A stretch of DNA of 64,000 nt from a virus. The notes under the pieces are model-generated. The model was not told the origin of the DNA. It did no database searches and saw only the letters and a program-made list of their open reading frames with translations. The position numbers were made by a program, and so were the translations under genes. Location of the stretch: IMG/VR virus record IMGVR_UViG_3300044825_002279, positions 1-64,000 of that record. One strand, 5' to 3'. Below, one piece after another: positions 30,884-40,819 of the stretch (positions are counted from its first letter, which is position 1; the number at the start of each line of letters is the position of its first letter).

Positions 30884-33065
30884 GAAGGTCGGCGAGGCGT
30901 TCGTCGAGCTGCACTACAAGCTCGACACGCTGCAGCGGGACCTCCAGGCCGCCAAGGCCCAGGTCACGTCGCAGGTCGGCCAGCTCGCCGCCACGACGCG
31001 GCAGCAGACCGATCGCATGTTCGACGGGGTCGAGCCGCAGCTCGGCCGGATCGGCTCGGCGGTCGGCACGCTGCGGACCTTCATCGTGGGGGCGTTCGCG
31101 ATCCAGGCCGTCCAGGCCGTGACGGCGTTCACCACCAAGATCGTCGAGTCCGGCTCGCAGGTCCAGCAGCTCCGCGCCCGGCTGGACCAGTCGCTGGGCT
31201 CCGGCGCGTTCGACGACGTCGCGGCCTCGGCCAACCGGCTCGGCATCGGGATCAAGGATGCGGCCGACGCCACGGCCCGGTTCGGGCTGGCGGCCCAGGA
31301 CATCGGGCTCACCCGCGACCAGGTGATCAGCCTCACCGAGACCGTGGTCAAGCTCGGCCGGGTCGGCGGCAGCTCGGCGCAGGAAGTCAGCAACGGCATG
31401 TTCCAGCTCGCCCAGGCCCTGGCCTCGGGCAAGCTGTCGGGCGACGAACTGCGGTCCGTGCTGGAGTCGGTCCCGGAGGTCGCCCGGGCGATCGCGCGCG
31501 AGCTCGGCGTGGGGATCGGCGAGCTGCGCGCCATGGGCTCCGAGGGCAAGCTCACGGCCGACGTGGTCTCCGGTGCCTTGCTCCGGGCTGCCGACGATGC
31601 CGCCGCCCGGTTCGCCGAGCTGCCGGCCTCGCTCGAGCAGTCCCAGGCCCGGTGGGAGAACGCCGCGACCCAGCTGTTCGCGGCGCTGGACGCCAAGCTC
31701 CAGGGCTCTGCGATCTTCAAGTGGTTCAACGAGGCCCGGGTGGGCTTCGCCGAGGGCCTCGCGGTCGACCTTGGCGGCGGCTCGGCCGAGACGCAGATGC
31801 GGGTCCTCCAGGACCGGCTCAAGTCGCTCCAGGACGGCAACAGCTTCCTGGGCGAGAACAACGGCCTCATCGGGGACGTCCAGGCCCAGATCGACGACCT
31901 GCAGCGGCTCGACCGCGAGCTGAAGAAAATGGATCGCGAGCGCTCGCCGGCCAGTTCGGGCGAGACGCGCGGGCCAAACCCGCAGTCGCTCTATCCGGTG
32001 CGCACCGTCGAGGACGAGAAGGTCGCGGCCGACTACCGCGACGATGCCCGCCGGAACGCCGCGGACCTGAAGCGCGACCGCGAGCAGGCCGCCAGCGAGG
32101 CCGCGGCCGCCCAGAAGCGGTCCAACGCCGAGACCGCACGGCTCAACCGCGAGAAGGAGGCCGAGGCCCGCCGGGTCGCGGCCGCCGAGAAGGAAGCCCT
32201 CGACGTCCGGACCCGGCAGATCAACGACAGCGCCGACGCCCGGTGGGAAGCCCAGCAGCGGGCCGCCGAACAGCGCCGGGATCTCACCCTGGAGACCCTC
32301 GCCGAGGAGGAGCGCCTCCTCAAGGAAAACGACCCCCGGGGCTACTACGAGCTGACCGGGGACACCGAGTACGCCAAGATTTACGATCCTGCCGCAGGTG
32401 CGACCGACGCGCTCCGCGAGCTCGGCGAGGAGTCGATGCGCTACGGCGAGATGCTGGGCAACGGCATCCGGGCCGGGGCCGACGTCGTGGCCGAGAGCCT
32501 GACCCGTATGGCCACCACGGGCAAGCTGCAGATCGGCGAGCTGCTGAAGTCGATCGCGGACCTCGCGGTGTCGATGGCGATCCAGCTGGGCGTCAAGGCT
32601 GCGTTCGGGGCGGCGGGGAACTACTTCTCGGGCGGCGGTGCGGCAGGCGGTGGGCAGGCGGCGGCCGCCGGGTTCGCCAAGGGCGGGGCGTTCAACCGCG
32701 GCGAAGTCGTGCCTCTGGCCCGCGGCGGGATCATCAGTTCGGCGACCATCGTGCCCCTGGCCCGTGGTGCGGCCCTCATGGGCGAGGCCGGGCCCGAGGC
32801 CGTGATGCCGCTCGGGCGCGACAGCCAGGGCCGGCTCGGCGTGCGCGGCGGTGGCGGCGGGACCGTGGTGAACATCATCGACCAGCGCTCGGCCGCGGCC
32901 CCCGCGGTGGAGACCCAGCGGGGCACCGGTGCGGGCGGAATGGAGCGGATCACGATGATCATCCGGGCCGAGGCCCGTGCCGAGACGATTCGGACCATCG
33001 GGGGCGGTGGGGCTGATCCGGCCCTGCGCGAGCGGTTCGGCGTGGCGCCCAGGACGCGCCGCTGA
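30873..33065 (+). CDS. Tail tape measure protein (730 aa)
   Basis: Sets tail length. N-terminus is coiled coil ('KLDTLQRDLQAAKAQVTSQ'); residues about 90-300 carry the tape-measure N-terminal domain with 'GLTRDQVISLTETVVKLGRV' and 'LASGKLSGDELRSVLESVPE'. A long charged helix follows, then a Gly/Ala-rich region with 'GEVVPLARGGIISSATIVPL' and 'GEAGPEAVMPLGRDS', typical of lambda-gpH-like C-termini. Start ATG 30873 is chosen over GTG 30855. The size implies a tail of roughly 100 nm. Confidence 0.9.
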   Translation: MAGEKVGEAFVELHYKLDTLQRDLQAAKAQVTSQVGQLAATTRQQTDRMFDGVEPQLGRIGSAVGTLRTFIVGAFAIQAVQAVTAFTTKIVESGSQVQQLRARLDQSLGSGAFDDVAASANRLGIGIKDAADATARFGLAAQDIGLTRDQVISLTETVVKLGRVGGSSAQEVSNGMFQLAQALASGKLSGDELRSVLESVPEVARAIARELGVGIGELRAMGSEGKLTADVVSGALLRAADDAAARFAELPASLEQSQARWENAATQLFAALDAKLQGSAIFKWFNEARVGFAEGLAVDLGGGSAETQMRVLQDRLKSLQDGNSFLGENNGLIGDVQAQIDDLQRLDRELKKMDRERSPASSGETRGPNPQSLYPVRTVEDEKVAADYRDDARRNAADLKRDREQAASEAAAAQKRSNAETARLNREKEAEARRVAAAEKEALDVRTRQINDSADARWEAQQRAAEQRRDLTLETLAEEERLLKENDPRGYYELTGDTEYAKIYDPAAGATDALRELGEESMRYGEMLGNGIRAGADVVAESLTRMATTGKLQIGELLKSIADLAVSMAIQLGVKAAFGAAGNYFSGGGAAGGGQAAAAGFAKGGAFNRGEVVPLARGGIISSATIVPLARGAALMGEAGPEAVMPLGRDSQGRLGVRGGGGGTVVNIIDQRSAAAPAVETQRGTGAGGMERITMIIRAEARAETIRTIGGGGADPALRERFGVAPRTRR

Positions 33066-33436
33066 TGGCCCTCGCCGACTGGCCCACCACGCTGCCGCGC
33101 TACCCAAACATGGAGGGGCTGACGGTTACGATGCCGAAGCTCCTGCTGTCCAGCCCGATGGACCAGGGGCCGCCCAAGGTTCGCCGCCAGACCACGGCAA
33201 ACTACTGGCCGGTGTCCTGCATCTACGACCTGAGCGACGCCCAGGCCGCGATCCTGGTGGACTTCGTGCACGTCACCCTGGCCGGCGGGGCTCTGCCGTT
33301 CAACTGGTTCCACCCGCTCTACCGCAGCACCGCCCAGGCCTGCGTCGCCCGGTTCGATCCCGATAATCCGGTGGCATGGGCCCCGGCCTCGGGCGACGCC
33401 TGGCTGGCGGCGCTGCGCCTCATGATCATCCCGTGA
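33065..33436 (+). CDS. Minor tail protein (123 aa)
   Basis: Begins MALADWPTTLPRYPNMEGL and contains 'RRQTTANYWPVSCIYDLSDA'. It lies between tape measure and the DUF1833-like gene, where lambda M and distal tail genes lie. Probably a distal tail or tip component; the family is not certain. Confidence 0.7.
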   Translation: MALADWPTTLPRYPNMEGLTVTMPKLLLSSPMDQGPPKVRRQTTANYWPVSCIYDLSDAQAAILVDFVHVTLAGGALPFNWFHPLYRSTAQACVARFDPDNPVAWAPASGDAWLAALRLMIIP

Positions 33437-33933
33437 GGTCCCTCAACGCAGCGCTCCAGTACGCGATGCTGCAGCAGGACTCGGCCGAGGTCCCGCTGGT
33501 CCTCCTGACGATCACGCACCCGTCGTTCCCCGAGCCGATCCGGCTGGTCAACAACGGGGTATCGAGCGACGGCTCGACCAACATCGTGCGCCCCGAGGGG
33601 ACCTACGTCGCGTTCCCGTTCGACCTCGAGCTACCGTCCGACATGGACAACGAGGGACCCAAGGCCAAGCTCACCGTCTCGAACGTGAGCCGCGAGATCG
33701 TGGCCATCGCGCGCACCGGCGGCGAGGCGCCCCAGGTCACCCTGGAGGTCATCGCCGGGACCTCCCCGCTGGAGCCGGGCCCGAAGTTCGGCCCGCTGCG
33801 GTTCGGCACGCCGGAGATCACCGACCTGACCGTGAGCACCGACCTGGTCTCGACGGACGAGAGCCTGATGTCGGCCACCTACCTGCGGTTCGACGCCGTG
33901 CACTTCCCGGCGATGCTGCGGGCCGCCAGCTAG
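33433..33933 (+). CDS. DUF1833-like minor tail protein (166 aa)
   Basis: GTG start overlaps the upstream stop. 'LVLLTITHPSFPEPIRLVNN' followed by D-G-S-T-N and 'YVAFPFDLELPSDMDNEGPK' is the DUF1833 pattern found in siphovirus tails next to NlpC/P60 genes (lambda L position). Its stop runs into the reverse metalloprotease gene. Confidence 0.82.
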   Translation: MRSLNAALQYAMLQQDSAEVPLVLLTITHPSFPEPIRLVNNGVSSDGSTNIVRPEGTYVAFPFDLELPSDMDNEGPKAKLTVSNVSREIVAIARTGGEAPQVTLEVIAGTSPLEPGPKFGPLRFGTPEITDLTVSTDLVSTDESLMSATYLRFDAVHFPAMLRAAS

Positions 33934-34667
33934 CGATAGCTGGCGAGGATGTTGCCCTGGAACCGCCAGGAACCGCCGCAGTCGTGCTGCCCGTCGCCGA
34001 GCCTGACGTTCGTCATGCCGTAGAAGTTCGGGACCACGATATTGGCCGAGTAGAACAGCAGCCGCTGCCAGAACGGCGGCGCGCTGGTGTGCATGAGGTC
34101 GGTGAGATTGGTGCCGGGGATCATGTAGCCTCGGGTCACGACAGCACCGCTCTCGTGCCCGCAGCCGGCGAGGTGGCCGATCTCGTGCGCGAAGACCCAT
34201 TCGTTGGCACCGTTGCACCGGTCGACATCGCAAGCCACGAAGGCGTCCGACTGGCTGCGGGACGGCTGGTTACCGGCGATGCCGGTGTTGAACTGGCCCT
34301 CGCCATAGTCGGCGATCAGGACCACAACGTCGCCGGCCCACTTGTTGCGCTGGGTGTGCACCACGTCGAGCTTGCCGTCGCCCACGGCGATGATGCGGTC
34401 GATGTCGGTGTAGAGGTCGGTCTCGCGGTAGGAGCCGAACTTGTAGAGCCCGGCGACGCTCACGGTATGCCCGGCCTGAGATGTCAGCAGCGCCCGGTTC
34501 GTGTTCTCCATCATGCGGCTGGCGTAGTATGCCACCGAGCCGTGGCTCGCGATCATCTTGGCCTCGGCCTTTGCCGTGTAGGTCACGAGCACGCGGATGT
34601 CCGCGGCCTGGACTGGCGCGGCGAAGAACAGGGCGGCGAGGGCCACCGCAATCGTCTTGAGCATCAT
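33930..34667 (-). CDS. Secreted zinc metalloprotease, metzincin type (245 aa)
   Basis: Signal peptide 1-22 (cleavage after VQA). The catalytic motif is H161-E-I-G-H165-L-A-G-C-G-H171, that is HExxHxxGxxH plus Glu172, with a later Met-turn (DLMHTSAP). The N-terminal 'ADIRVLVTYTAKAEAKM' opening resembles M12B/M72 (peptidyl-Asp) proteases. GGGATGGG precedes the start. Encoded against the tail operon between the DUF1833 and NlpC/P60 genes, so it is cargo, not structure. Likely expressed by the lysogen and exported. A role in host fitness or in degrading surface proteins is inference. Confidence 0.85.
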   Translation of the reverse strand: MMLKTIAVALAALFFAAPVQAADIRVLVTYTAKAEAKMIASHGSVAYYASRMMENTNRALLTSQAGHTVSVAGLYKFGSYRETDLYTDIDRIIAVGDGKLDVVHTQRNKWAGDVVVLIADYGEGQFNTGIAGNQPSRSQSDAFVACDVDRCNGANEWVFAHEIGHLAGCGHESGAVVTRGYMIPGTNLTDLMHTSAPPFWQRLLFYSANIVVPNFYGMTNVRLGDGQHDCGGSWRFQGNILASYR

Positions 34668-34686
34668 CCCATCCCGCGTGGTTGCG

Positions 34687-35208
34687 ATGCTGCCCGCTAA
34701 CCCGCGCGAGTTCCTGGAACTGCCGATTCCGCCCCGGGCCGACCCACCCCCGATCGACCCGAAGATGAACTTGCGCAATCCGGAAATCCGGCCCGATTTC
34801 TTGCGGATCGACCCCGCACCCTACATCGGCCTGCCCTATCGGCGCGGCGGCCGCGAGCGCCCCGCGGTGGACTGCTGGGGCCTAGTCCGTTTGGTCTATG
34901 CCGAGCAGCTCGGGATCGAGCTCGACCCGCACGGCGACACCGTGGGCGTCCTGGGCCAGATCGCGGCCGAGGCCCGGGCCTGGATTCCGGTCCCGGCATC
35001 CGAGCTGCGGACCGCCGACGTGCTGCTGCTGCGCAGGATCGGCAGACCGTTCCACGTCGGGGTGGTCATAGACCCTGGCCTGCTCCTGCACACAGACGAG
35101 GGTCATGACGCAGTCCTGCAGCCCCTCGCCCGTATCGCGGACCGGTTCCAGGGCTACCGCCATCCAGGGCTTGTCCCTGGGCGCCCTCCCGCTCTACGTC
35201 AGCCATAG
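34687..35208 (+). CDS. NlpC/P60-family tail protein, gpK-like (173 aa)
   Basis: Peptidoglycan-cleaving tail-tip enzyme. Cys63 in 'PAVDCWGLVRLVYAEQLGI', His123 in PFHVGVVID and His135 form the likely catalytic set. The first 26 residues are Pro-rich and lie across the divergent start region; ATG 34765 (MNLRNPEIRP) is an equally plausible start. Overlaps the gpJ-like gene by 104 bases. Confidence 0.85.
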   Translation: MLPANPREFLELPIPPRADPPPIDPKMNLRNPEIRPDFLRIDPAPYIGLPYRRGGRERPAVDCWGLVRLVYAEQLGIELDPHGDTVGVLGQIAAEARAWIPVPASELRTADVLLLRRIGRPFHVGVVIDPGLLLHTDEGHDAVLQPLARIADRFQGYRHPGLVPGRPPALRQP

Positions 35209-38200
35209 GCCGCACCCGTTCGACCTGCGGGCGGTCCGGGTGGAGCTGCCCTACGGGCTCACGATCGCCGAGATCCTGGAGGTCGCCTGCGCCGACCCCG
35301 CGCTGCGCCGGACCATGTCGGTCAGGATCGCCGGCCACGACATTCCGGCCGCCGTCTGGCATCGGGTCAGGCCCAAGCCCGGCGTGCTGATCGAGGCGGT
35401 GCCGCTGCCGCTCGGTGGCGACACGCTGCGGACGATCCTGATCATCGCCGTCGTGGCTGCTGCGATGGCTGCCGGTGCCTGGATCGCCGGGCCGGCGCTG
35501 CTGGGTGCCACCGGGGCCACCTTCACCTTCGCGTCGGCCGGCATCGGCGGCGCCCTGACCCTGGGCGGCATGCTGGCCCTCAACGCCCTGATCCCCCCGG
35601 CCAAGCCGCAGATCGACCAGCCGACCACGACCAGCCCCACCTACGGGATCGAGGGCGCCCAGAACTCGGCGCGGATCAACGCCCCGGTCCCGGTCGTCAT
35701 GGGCGTGCACAAGGTCGTGCCGTCCCTGGCCGCCCCGTGGACCACGCTCCTCGACGACGACGACGAGTACCTCTACGGGCTCCTGTGCTGGAGCGTCGGC
35801 CCGGCCTCGGTCTCCTCAATCAAGATCGGCGACACCCCGGTCGAGAACTTCCAGGGCGTGCAGCTCGAGCACTATCTGGGCGACACCACGACCAGTCCGA
35901 CCTTCACGCTCTACCCCTCGCAGGTCACGATCACGGCGGTCTCGGCCCTGCTGCTCAGCGGCCGGCGCCAGGTGCGCCAGACCGACACCGACACCGACTA
36001 CGCCATCCTCGAGTTCCAGTTCCGCGAGGGCGCGATCAAGCTCTCCGATTCCACGGGCGACGAGCTCGGCGTCACGATCACCCTGCGCTACCGCTACCGC
36101 CTGGTCGGCGCCGGCACCTGGAGCGCCGAGACCGAGACCAACGTCGCGGGCAAGCAGGCCAGCCCCAAGCGCACCGCGCGCCGGATCGCGTTCCCCAGCC
36201 GCGGCCAGTACGAGATCGAGGTCTGGAGGGTCACGGGCGATACCAGCAGCAGCTCGATCAACGACAAGCTCTGGTGGGAGAACATCAAGTCGGTGAACTA
36301 CGACCCGCCGGTGCGCAAGTGCCAGGGTCTGGTCCTCACCGCGATCAAGATCAAGGCGTCGAACCAGCTCTCGGGCGTGATCCGCGACCTCAACGGCATC
36401 GTCACGTCCTACCGCCCGGCGTGGAACGGCTCGGCCTGGATCTACGTGCCGACCTCGCAGCCGGCAGCCCTGTTCCGCGGCCTGCTGCAAGGCAACAGCC
36501 TCAAGCGGCCCGTGCCCGACGACGAGATCGACCTCGCCCAGCTCCAGTACTGGGCCACGGTGACGGAGCCGGCTCAGCAGTACTGCAACTTCGTCATCGA
36601 CCGGGACCTGAGCGTCTGGGAGGCGCTCTCGATCATTGCGGCCACCGGCCGGGCCACGCCGACCAGGATCAACGGCAAGTGGTCCGTCGTGATCGACGAG
36701 CCCAAGGGCGTCCCGGCCCAGATGTTCACCGCCCGGAACTGCCGCAACTTCATGGCCCGGCGCATCTTCGCCGACGAGCCCCACGCCCTGCGGGTGCAGT
36801 TCGTCGATGCCGGGGCCGGCTACACGACCCAGACCCGCGACGTCTACTATGACGGCTACGACGCCAGCACCGCGACGGAGTTCGAGGAGGCGGAGTTCCC
36901 CGGGGTCACCAACGCGGACCAGCTCTGGCGCATGGCCCGCTGGCGCATGGCCGAGGGCAGGCTCCGCGCCGAGGCCTACACGTTCGAGACGGACTTCGAG
37001 CACCTGATCGCCACCCGCGGCGACCTCATCATGGTGCAGCACTCGGCGCCGCTCTGGGGACGCTCGGCCGGCCGGATCAGGCGCGTGCTGCTCAATGCCG
37101 GCGGGCTCATGGAGGCCCTGGAGCTCGACGAGGCGGTGGTCTTCGACGGCGCCGGCGACTTCGTGATCCGGATTCGCCTGTCGAACAATGCCCAGATCGT
37201 GCTCGATATCACCGAGCCCGTCGGCGAGACCCGGATCGTCTTTGTCGAGCCTCCGGTCGCCAACAGCTTCGTGATCGCACCGGGCGACCTCTACGTCATC
37301 GGCCTGCAGGACGAGGAGGCGGTCAAGCTCCTGATCCGCGGGATCGAGCCGATCGGCGACCTCGCGGCCCGGATCACCTGCGTCCCGTACCACCCGGCGG
37401 TCTACACGGCCCACCTGGGCACCGTGCCGGATTGGGACCCCAACATCACGGCGGTCCCGGGCCAGGAGGCGCCGATCATCCGGGGCGTCACGTCCGGGGA
37501 TGCCGCCGGCGTGCGAAACGCCGACGGCTCGCTGACCATGCGCGCGCTGGTCCTGCTGTGGGACGACGGCACCCGGCCCCTGGCGACCCTGTCCGGGGTC
37601 GACGTCGCGTGGAAGCGGCTCGACGACGAGGGGCCGTTCAACATCATCCAGGCCCCGCCGGAGGCCACCACGGTGGCTATCGTCGGTGTGCCGGTCGACA
37701 CCACGCTGCGGATCAACGCGCGCTACCGCTTCTCGACCGGGCGCCTGGGCCGGTGGGGCTCGGAGGTCCAACCCTACATCGCACCGCCCACCATCCCGCC
37801 GGCCGACGTCAAGGGCCTGATCATCGACGGGCTCTACCTGCGCTGGATTCACGCCTCGGGCGGCGATCACAAGGGGTTCCTGATCAAGTGGAGCCCGGTC
37901 GGCGGGCAGCCCTGGGAAGAGTGCGAGGACGTCACCGACCAGGCCGTCACCGCGACCGAGTTCCCGACGGCCGCAATCCCGGACGGCGCGCGCCAGATCC
38001 TGATCAAGGCGGTGACGATCCACGGGGTCCAGAGCGTCAGCCCGGCCAGGGCCACGGCCGAGGCCGGGTTCGCCTTCAGCCGCATCGACGTTGGCAACGA
38101 CAGCCTGCGGACCCGCGGCTTCCCCGGCACGGTCGTCAATGCGGTCAAGATCGGCGGCGAGCTGCGCGGGCTCGACAACTCGCTGTTCCTGGACGGCGGC

Positions 38201-38830
38201 GGCCGCTGGCTGGTCCCGGAAGGTGCCGACTGGCTGGAGCCCAGCTGGGCCGAGGTCACGTACATCTGCAACGTCTACACGCCGACCACGCTGCTGCGCA
38301 CCGACCGGATCTACCTGGACTACGACATCCAGGGCGATTTCAAGCTGGCCTACCGGTGGGGCACGGCCGACCTCGCGTTCGCGGCTTTCGTCGATCCGGT
38401 CCCCGACGGCCTGCTGACCGGCAACTTCAACGATCCGGTGGGCAGCTCGGTCGACGAGGAGGTGCTGCTGGTCTGGCGCGCATGGCGCCAGGGCATCCCG
38501 GCCTTGCCGAATCAGCCCCTGCAACTGCGCTGCATCATCGCCGGCGGCGGCACCGTCCAGCCCCTGATTCGCGAGCTTCGGCTGCGGTTCGACGCCGAGG
38601 AAATCCAGGAGACCTTCAGCAATCTCCCGATCGGCCCGGCCAGCACCTTCGTACCCAAGCAGCGGACGTACCGCAAGGTCGCCTACGTTCTCGGCAGTAT
38701 CACCGCCCCCTCCACGGCTACGACCTTCGTCGTCGACGGCAAGGCGCCGAATGCTATCCGCGTTCGGCTCACCAATGCCGCCGGCGCCGACGTCGCGGGG
38801 TTCGCTGACGTCCGCATTGGAGGCGGTTGA
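35105..38830 (+). CDS. gpJ-like tail tip / host specificity protein (1241 aa)
   Basis: Central tail tip protein. A hydrophobic stretch at about 108-135 ('ILIIAVVAAAMAAGAWIAGP') and the following 'INAPVPVVMGVHKVVPSLAA' are typical of gpJ-like proteins. Later regions include 'YDPPVRKCQGLVLTAIKIKA' and 'DELWRMARWRMAEGR'-like segments, then Fn3-like domains (about 780-980) and a receptor-facing C-terminus. The start is uncertain: ATG 35105 gives a long overlap with the previous gene, and TTG 35170 is an alternative. Confidence 0.85.
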   Translation: MTQSCSPSPVSRTGSRATAIQGLSLGALPLYVSHRPHPFDLRAVRVELPYGLTIAEILEVACADPALRRTMSVRIAGHDIPAAVWHRVRPKPGVLIEAVPLPLGGDTLRTILIIAVVAAAMAAGAWIAGPALLGATGATFTFASAGIGGALTLGGMLALNALIPPAKPQIDQPTTTSPTYGIEGAQNSARINAPVPVVMGVHKVVPSLAAPWTTLLDDDDEYLYGLLCWSVGPASVSSIKIGDTPVENFQGVQLEHYLGDTTTSPTFTLYPSQVTITAVSALLLSGRRQVRQTDTDTDYAILEFQFREGAIKLSDSTGDELGVTITLRYRYRLVGAGTWSAETETNVAGKQASPKRTARRIAFPSRGQYEIEVWRVTGDTSSSSINDKLWWENIKSVNYDPPVRKCQGLVLTAIKIKASNQLSGVIRDLNGIVTSYRPAWNGSAWIYVPTSQPAALFRGLLQGNSLKRPVPDDEIDLAQLQYWATVTEPAQQYCNFVIDRDLSVWEALSIIAATGRATPTRINGKWSVVIDEPKGVPAQMFTARNCRNFMARRIFADEPHALRVQFVDAGAGYTTQTRDVYYDGYDASTATEFEEAEFPGVTNADQLWRMARWRMAEGRLRAEAYTFETDFEHLIATRGDLIMVQHSAPLWGRSAGRIRRVLLNAGGLMEALELDEAVVFDGAGDFVIRIRLSNNAQIVLDITEPVGETRIVFVEPPVANSFVIAPGDLYVIGLQDEEAVKLLIRGIEPIGDLAARITCVPYHPAVYTAHLGTVPDWDPNITAVPGQEAPIIRGVTSGDAAGVRNADGSLTMRALVLLWDDGTRPLATLSGVDVAWKRLDDEGPFNIIQAPPEATTVAIVGVPVDTTLRINARYRFSTGRLGRWGSEVQPYIAPPTIPPADVKGLIIDGLYLRWIHASGGDHKGFLIKWSPVGGQPWEECEDVTDQAVTATEFPTAAIPDGARQILIKAVTIHGVQSVSPARATAEAGFAFSRIDVGNDSLRTRGFPGTVVNAVKIGGELRGLDNSLFLDGGGRWLVPEGADWLEPSWAEVTYICNVYTPTTLLRTDRIYLDYDIQGDFKLAYRWGTADLAFAAFVDPVPDGLLTGNFNDPVGSSVDEEVLLVWRAWRQGIPALPNQPLQLRCIIAGGGTVQPLIRELRLRFDAEEIQETFSNLPIGPASTFVPKQRTYRKVAYVLGSITAPSTATTFVVDGKAPNAIRVRLTNAAGADVAGFADVRIGGG

Positions 38831-40819
38831 TTGAGCGCTCGCGCAACCCTGCCGGCCGGCGTCCTGTGGGCCGAGGAGCCGCGCACCCCGTCCCTGGGCG
38901 TGGCCTATTCGGTCTGGGAGGCACTCTACGGGGTGCAGATCGCCGAGCAGGCCGCACCCGACGAGATCACCCTGGTCGAAGGCGTGGCGTCGCTCGCCAC
39001 CTCGGCGCAGGCCCGCCTGCTGCCGCAGATCGCCGACACGCCCGACGAGCTCGACCGGATCGACCTCAGCACGGTCGGCCAGGGTCGCGTGGTGCGTCTG
39101 TCGTGCGGGACCTTCACCGACGAGAGCGGCTCGGCCGCGATCACGATCCGCCACCGTGCGGGCGGGATCATCAACAGCGGCGAGTTCGTCCTGGCCGACG
39201 AGGCCGACATTGTCCTGCAGGACCCGGCCGAGTGGCTGATGGTGCAGCGCATCGGGAGCCAGTTCTGGCAGATCAGGCCGATCGGGTCCGGGCGGATCTC
39301 CCGGCTTTCGCAGAACCTCGACATGCAGGGCTATGCCGCGTTCGGGGGCAGCTACTTCGTCGATAGCCACGCGAGTTCGGCGCGGACCATCACGACCGAC
39401 GACCGCGGCAAGGAATTGGTGAACACGGTCTCCTGCGTCTACACGCTGCCGATGGCACAGCCGGCATCCTCGGCGTTGCAGTGGGCCGTGGGCGACTTCG
39501 TCCTCTTCCGTCAGGAAGGCCCGGCCTGCTCGTTCCGGACCTCGCTGGGCTCCACGCCGCGCAACCTCGACAATCACGACCGCGGCCGCGGCGTCGGCTC
39601 CAAGATGGAGTGCGAGCTGATCCGGGTCTCGCCCACGTTCCTGTGGGCCCTGGTCGGCCAGACCCAGAGTGCGGGCTCGGGGCCGGCGCCGGTCGAGCGC
39701 GTCTATGCCCATGTCGCCAGCGCCAGCACGATCACGACTGACGCCGCGTCGACCGCCTGGAAGAACGCCCAGGCGTTGGTGCACACCCCGGGCTCGAACG
39801 AGCGCTGGCTCTACCTCGCGCACTGTGGCTTCAAGTCCAGCAACTCGCAGAGCAACACCGGTGCGGAGCTGCGATTCCAGCGGGCGGAGATTACGGGCGG
39901 GCCGCAGCTCGGCTGCCCGCGCTACACGGCCCACCAGGATGCGCCGCTGCTGATGACGGCTGCCGCCTATGGCGTGAGCCCCGGGTCCCAGACGCTGAAC
40001 ATCGACGTCAAGGTCGGGAACGGCACCTATGCCGCCTCGGTGTTCTCGCCCGCGATCATCGGCATCCGACTCGCATCGGACGAGTTCCTGAGCCAGGCCG
40101 CCGGCTCCGCGAACAACGTCACCAACACGACCTATGTCGACTTGATCACGATGACGGAGACCTTCGCGGCGGACGATTACTACTTCTTCGTCTGGGGCGA
40201 CTACGGCTCGGTGAATACCCTGGGCGTCACCGTGGCGGTCGAGGTCGACGGCGTGCTCCGCCATGAAAAGGCGATCGGCCGCAACACCGGGCTCAATGGC
40301 TACTTCGGCTTCGTGATCCCGGCCACCTTCACCTCCGGATCGAAGACGATCAAGCTGAAGGTGAAGGGCAACGGCGCCTACAACTCGACCATCCAGAACA
40401 TGGGCATCTGCGCGCTCCGGAAGGCCAACTTCAACGACGTGGCCGCAGCCAACAGCCCCACCGGCGTGACCACGACCGCCACGGCCTATCAGGACTTCAC
40501 CACCGTCTCCAAGTCGCTCACGAGCGGCTGGGACTACCTGGTGCTGGCGGACCTCGACACCAAGCTGGACGTCGAAGGCAGCTCGCCAAGCGTCAAGGCG
40601 CAGATGGTGCGCAACGGTACCCGCGTCGGCAGCGAAAGCCGCACCGTGCCTCGGGCCGCCAATGAATACGCCCCGGTCACCTTCGGGGCCATGGCCGTGC
40701 TGGTGAAGTCGCTCGAAGAGGACACCTTCGCCTTGCAGTACGCGAGCGGCCGAACCACGGACACGGCGGACGTCAAGGAAGGGACCGTGCTGGTCCTGGC
40801 CTTGGCGCCGACCGCCTGA
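38831..40819 (+). CDS. Tail fibre / tip protein (662 aa)
   Basis: TTG start right behind the gpJ-like gene. The N-terminus (LWAEEPRTPSLGVAYSVWEA) may dock to the tip. Residues about 160-330 and 330-660 look like repeated beta domains (TITTDDRGKEL; ERVYAHVASASTITTD; 'YAASVFSPAIIGIRLASDEF'), rich in Thr/Ser/Gly. No enzyme motif seen. The stop overlaps the next ATG. Confidence 0.7.
   Translation: MSARATLPAGVLWAEEPRTPSLGVAYSVWEALYGVQIAEQAAPDEITLVEGVASLATSAQARLLPQIADTPDELDRIDLSTVGQGRVVRLSCGTFTDESGSAAITIRHRAGGIINSGEFVLADEADIVLQDPAEWLMVQRIGSQFWQIRPIGSGRISRLSQNLDMQGYAAFGGSYFVDSHASSARTITTDDRGKELVNTVSCVYTLPMAQPASSALQWAVGDFVLFRQEGPACSFRTSLGSTPRNLDNHDRGRGVGSKMECELIRVSPTFLWALVGQTQSAGSGPAPVERVYAHVASASTITTDAASTAWKNAQALVHTPGSNERWLYLAHCGFKSSNSQSNTGAELRFQRAEITGGPQLGCPRYTAHQDAPLLMTAAAYGVSPGSQTLNIDVKVGNGTYAASVFSPAIIGIRLASDEFLSQAAGSANNVTNTTYVDLITMTETFAADDYYFFVWGDYGSVNTLGVTVAVEVDGVLRHEKAIGRNTGLNGYFGFVIPATFTSGSKTIKLKVKGNGAYNSTIQNMGICALRKANFNDVAAANSPTGVTTTATAYQDFTTVSKSLTSGWDYLVLADLDTKLDVEGSSPSVKAQMVRNGTRVGSESRTVPRAANEYAPVTFGAMAVLVKSLEEDTFALQYASGRTTDTADVKEGTVLVLALAPTA

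Noticed and set aside
35816-40264. 1482-codon minus-strand open frame
   Set aside because: Shadow of the gpJ-like and fibre genes; no ribosome site or domain.
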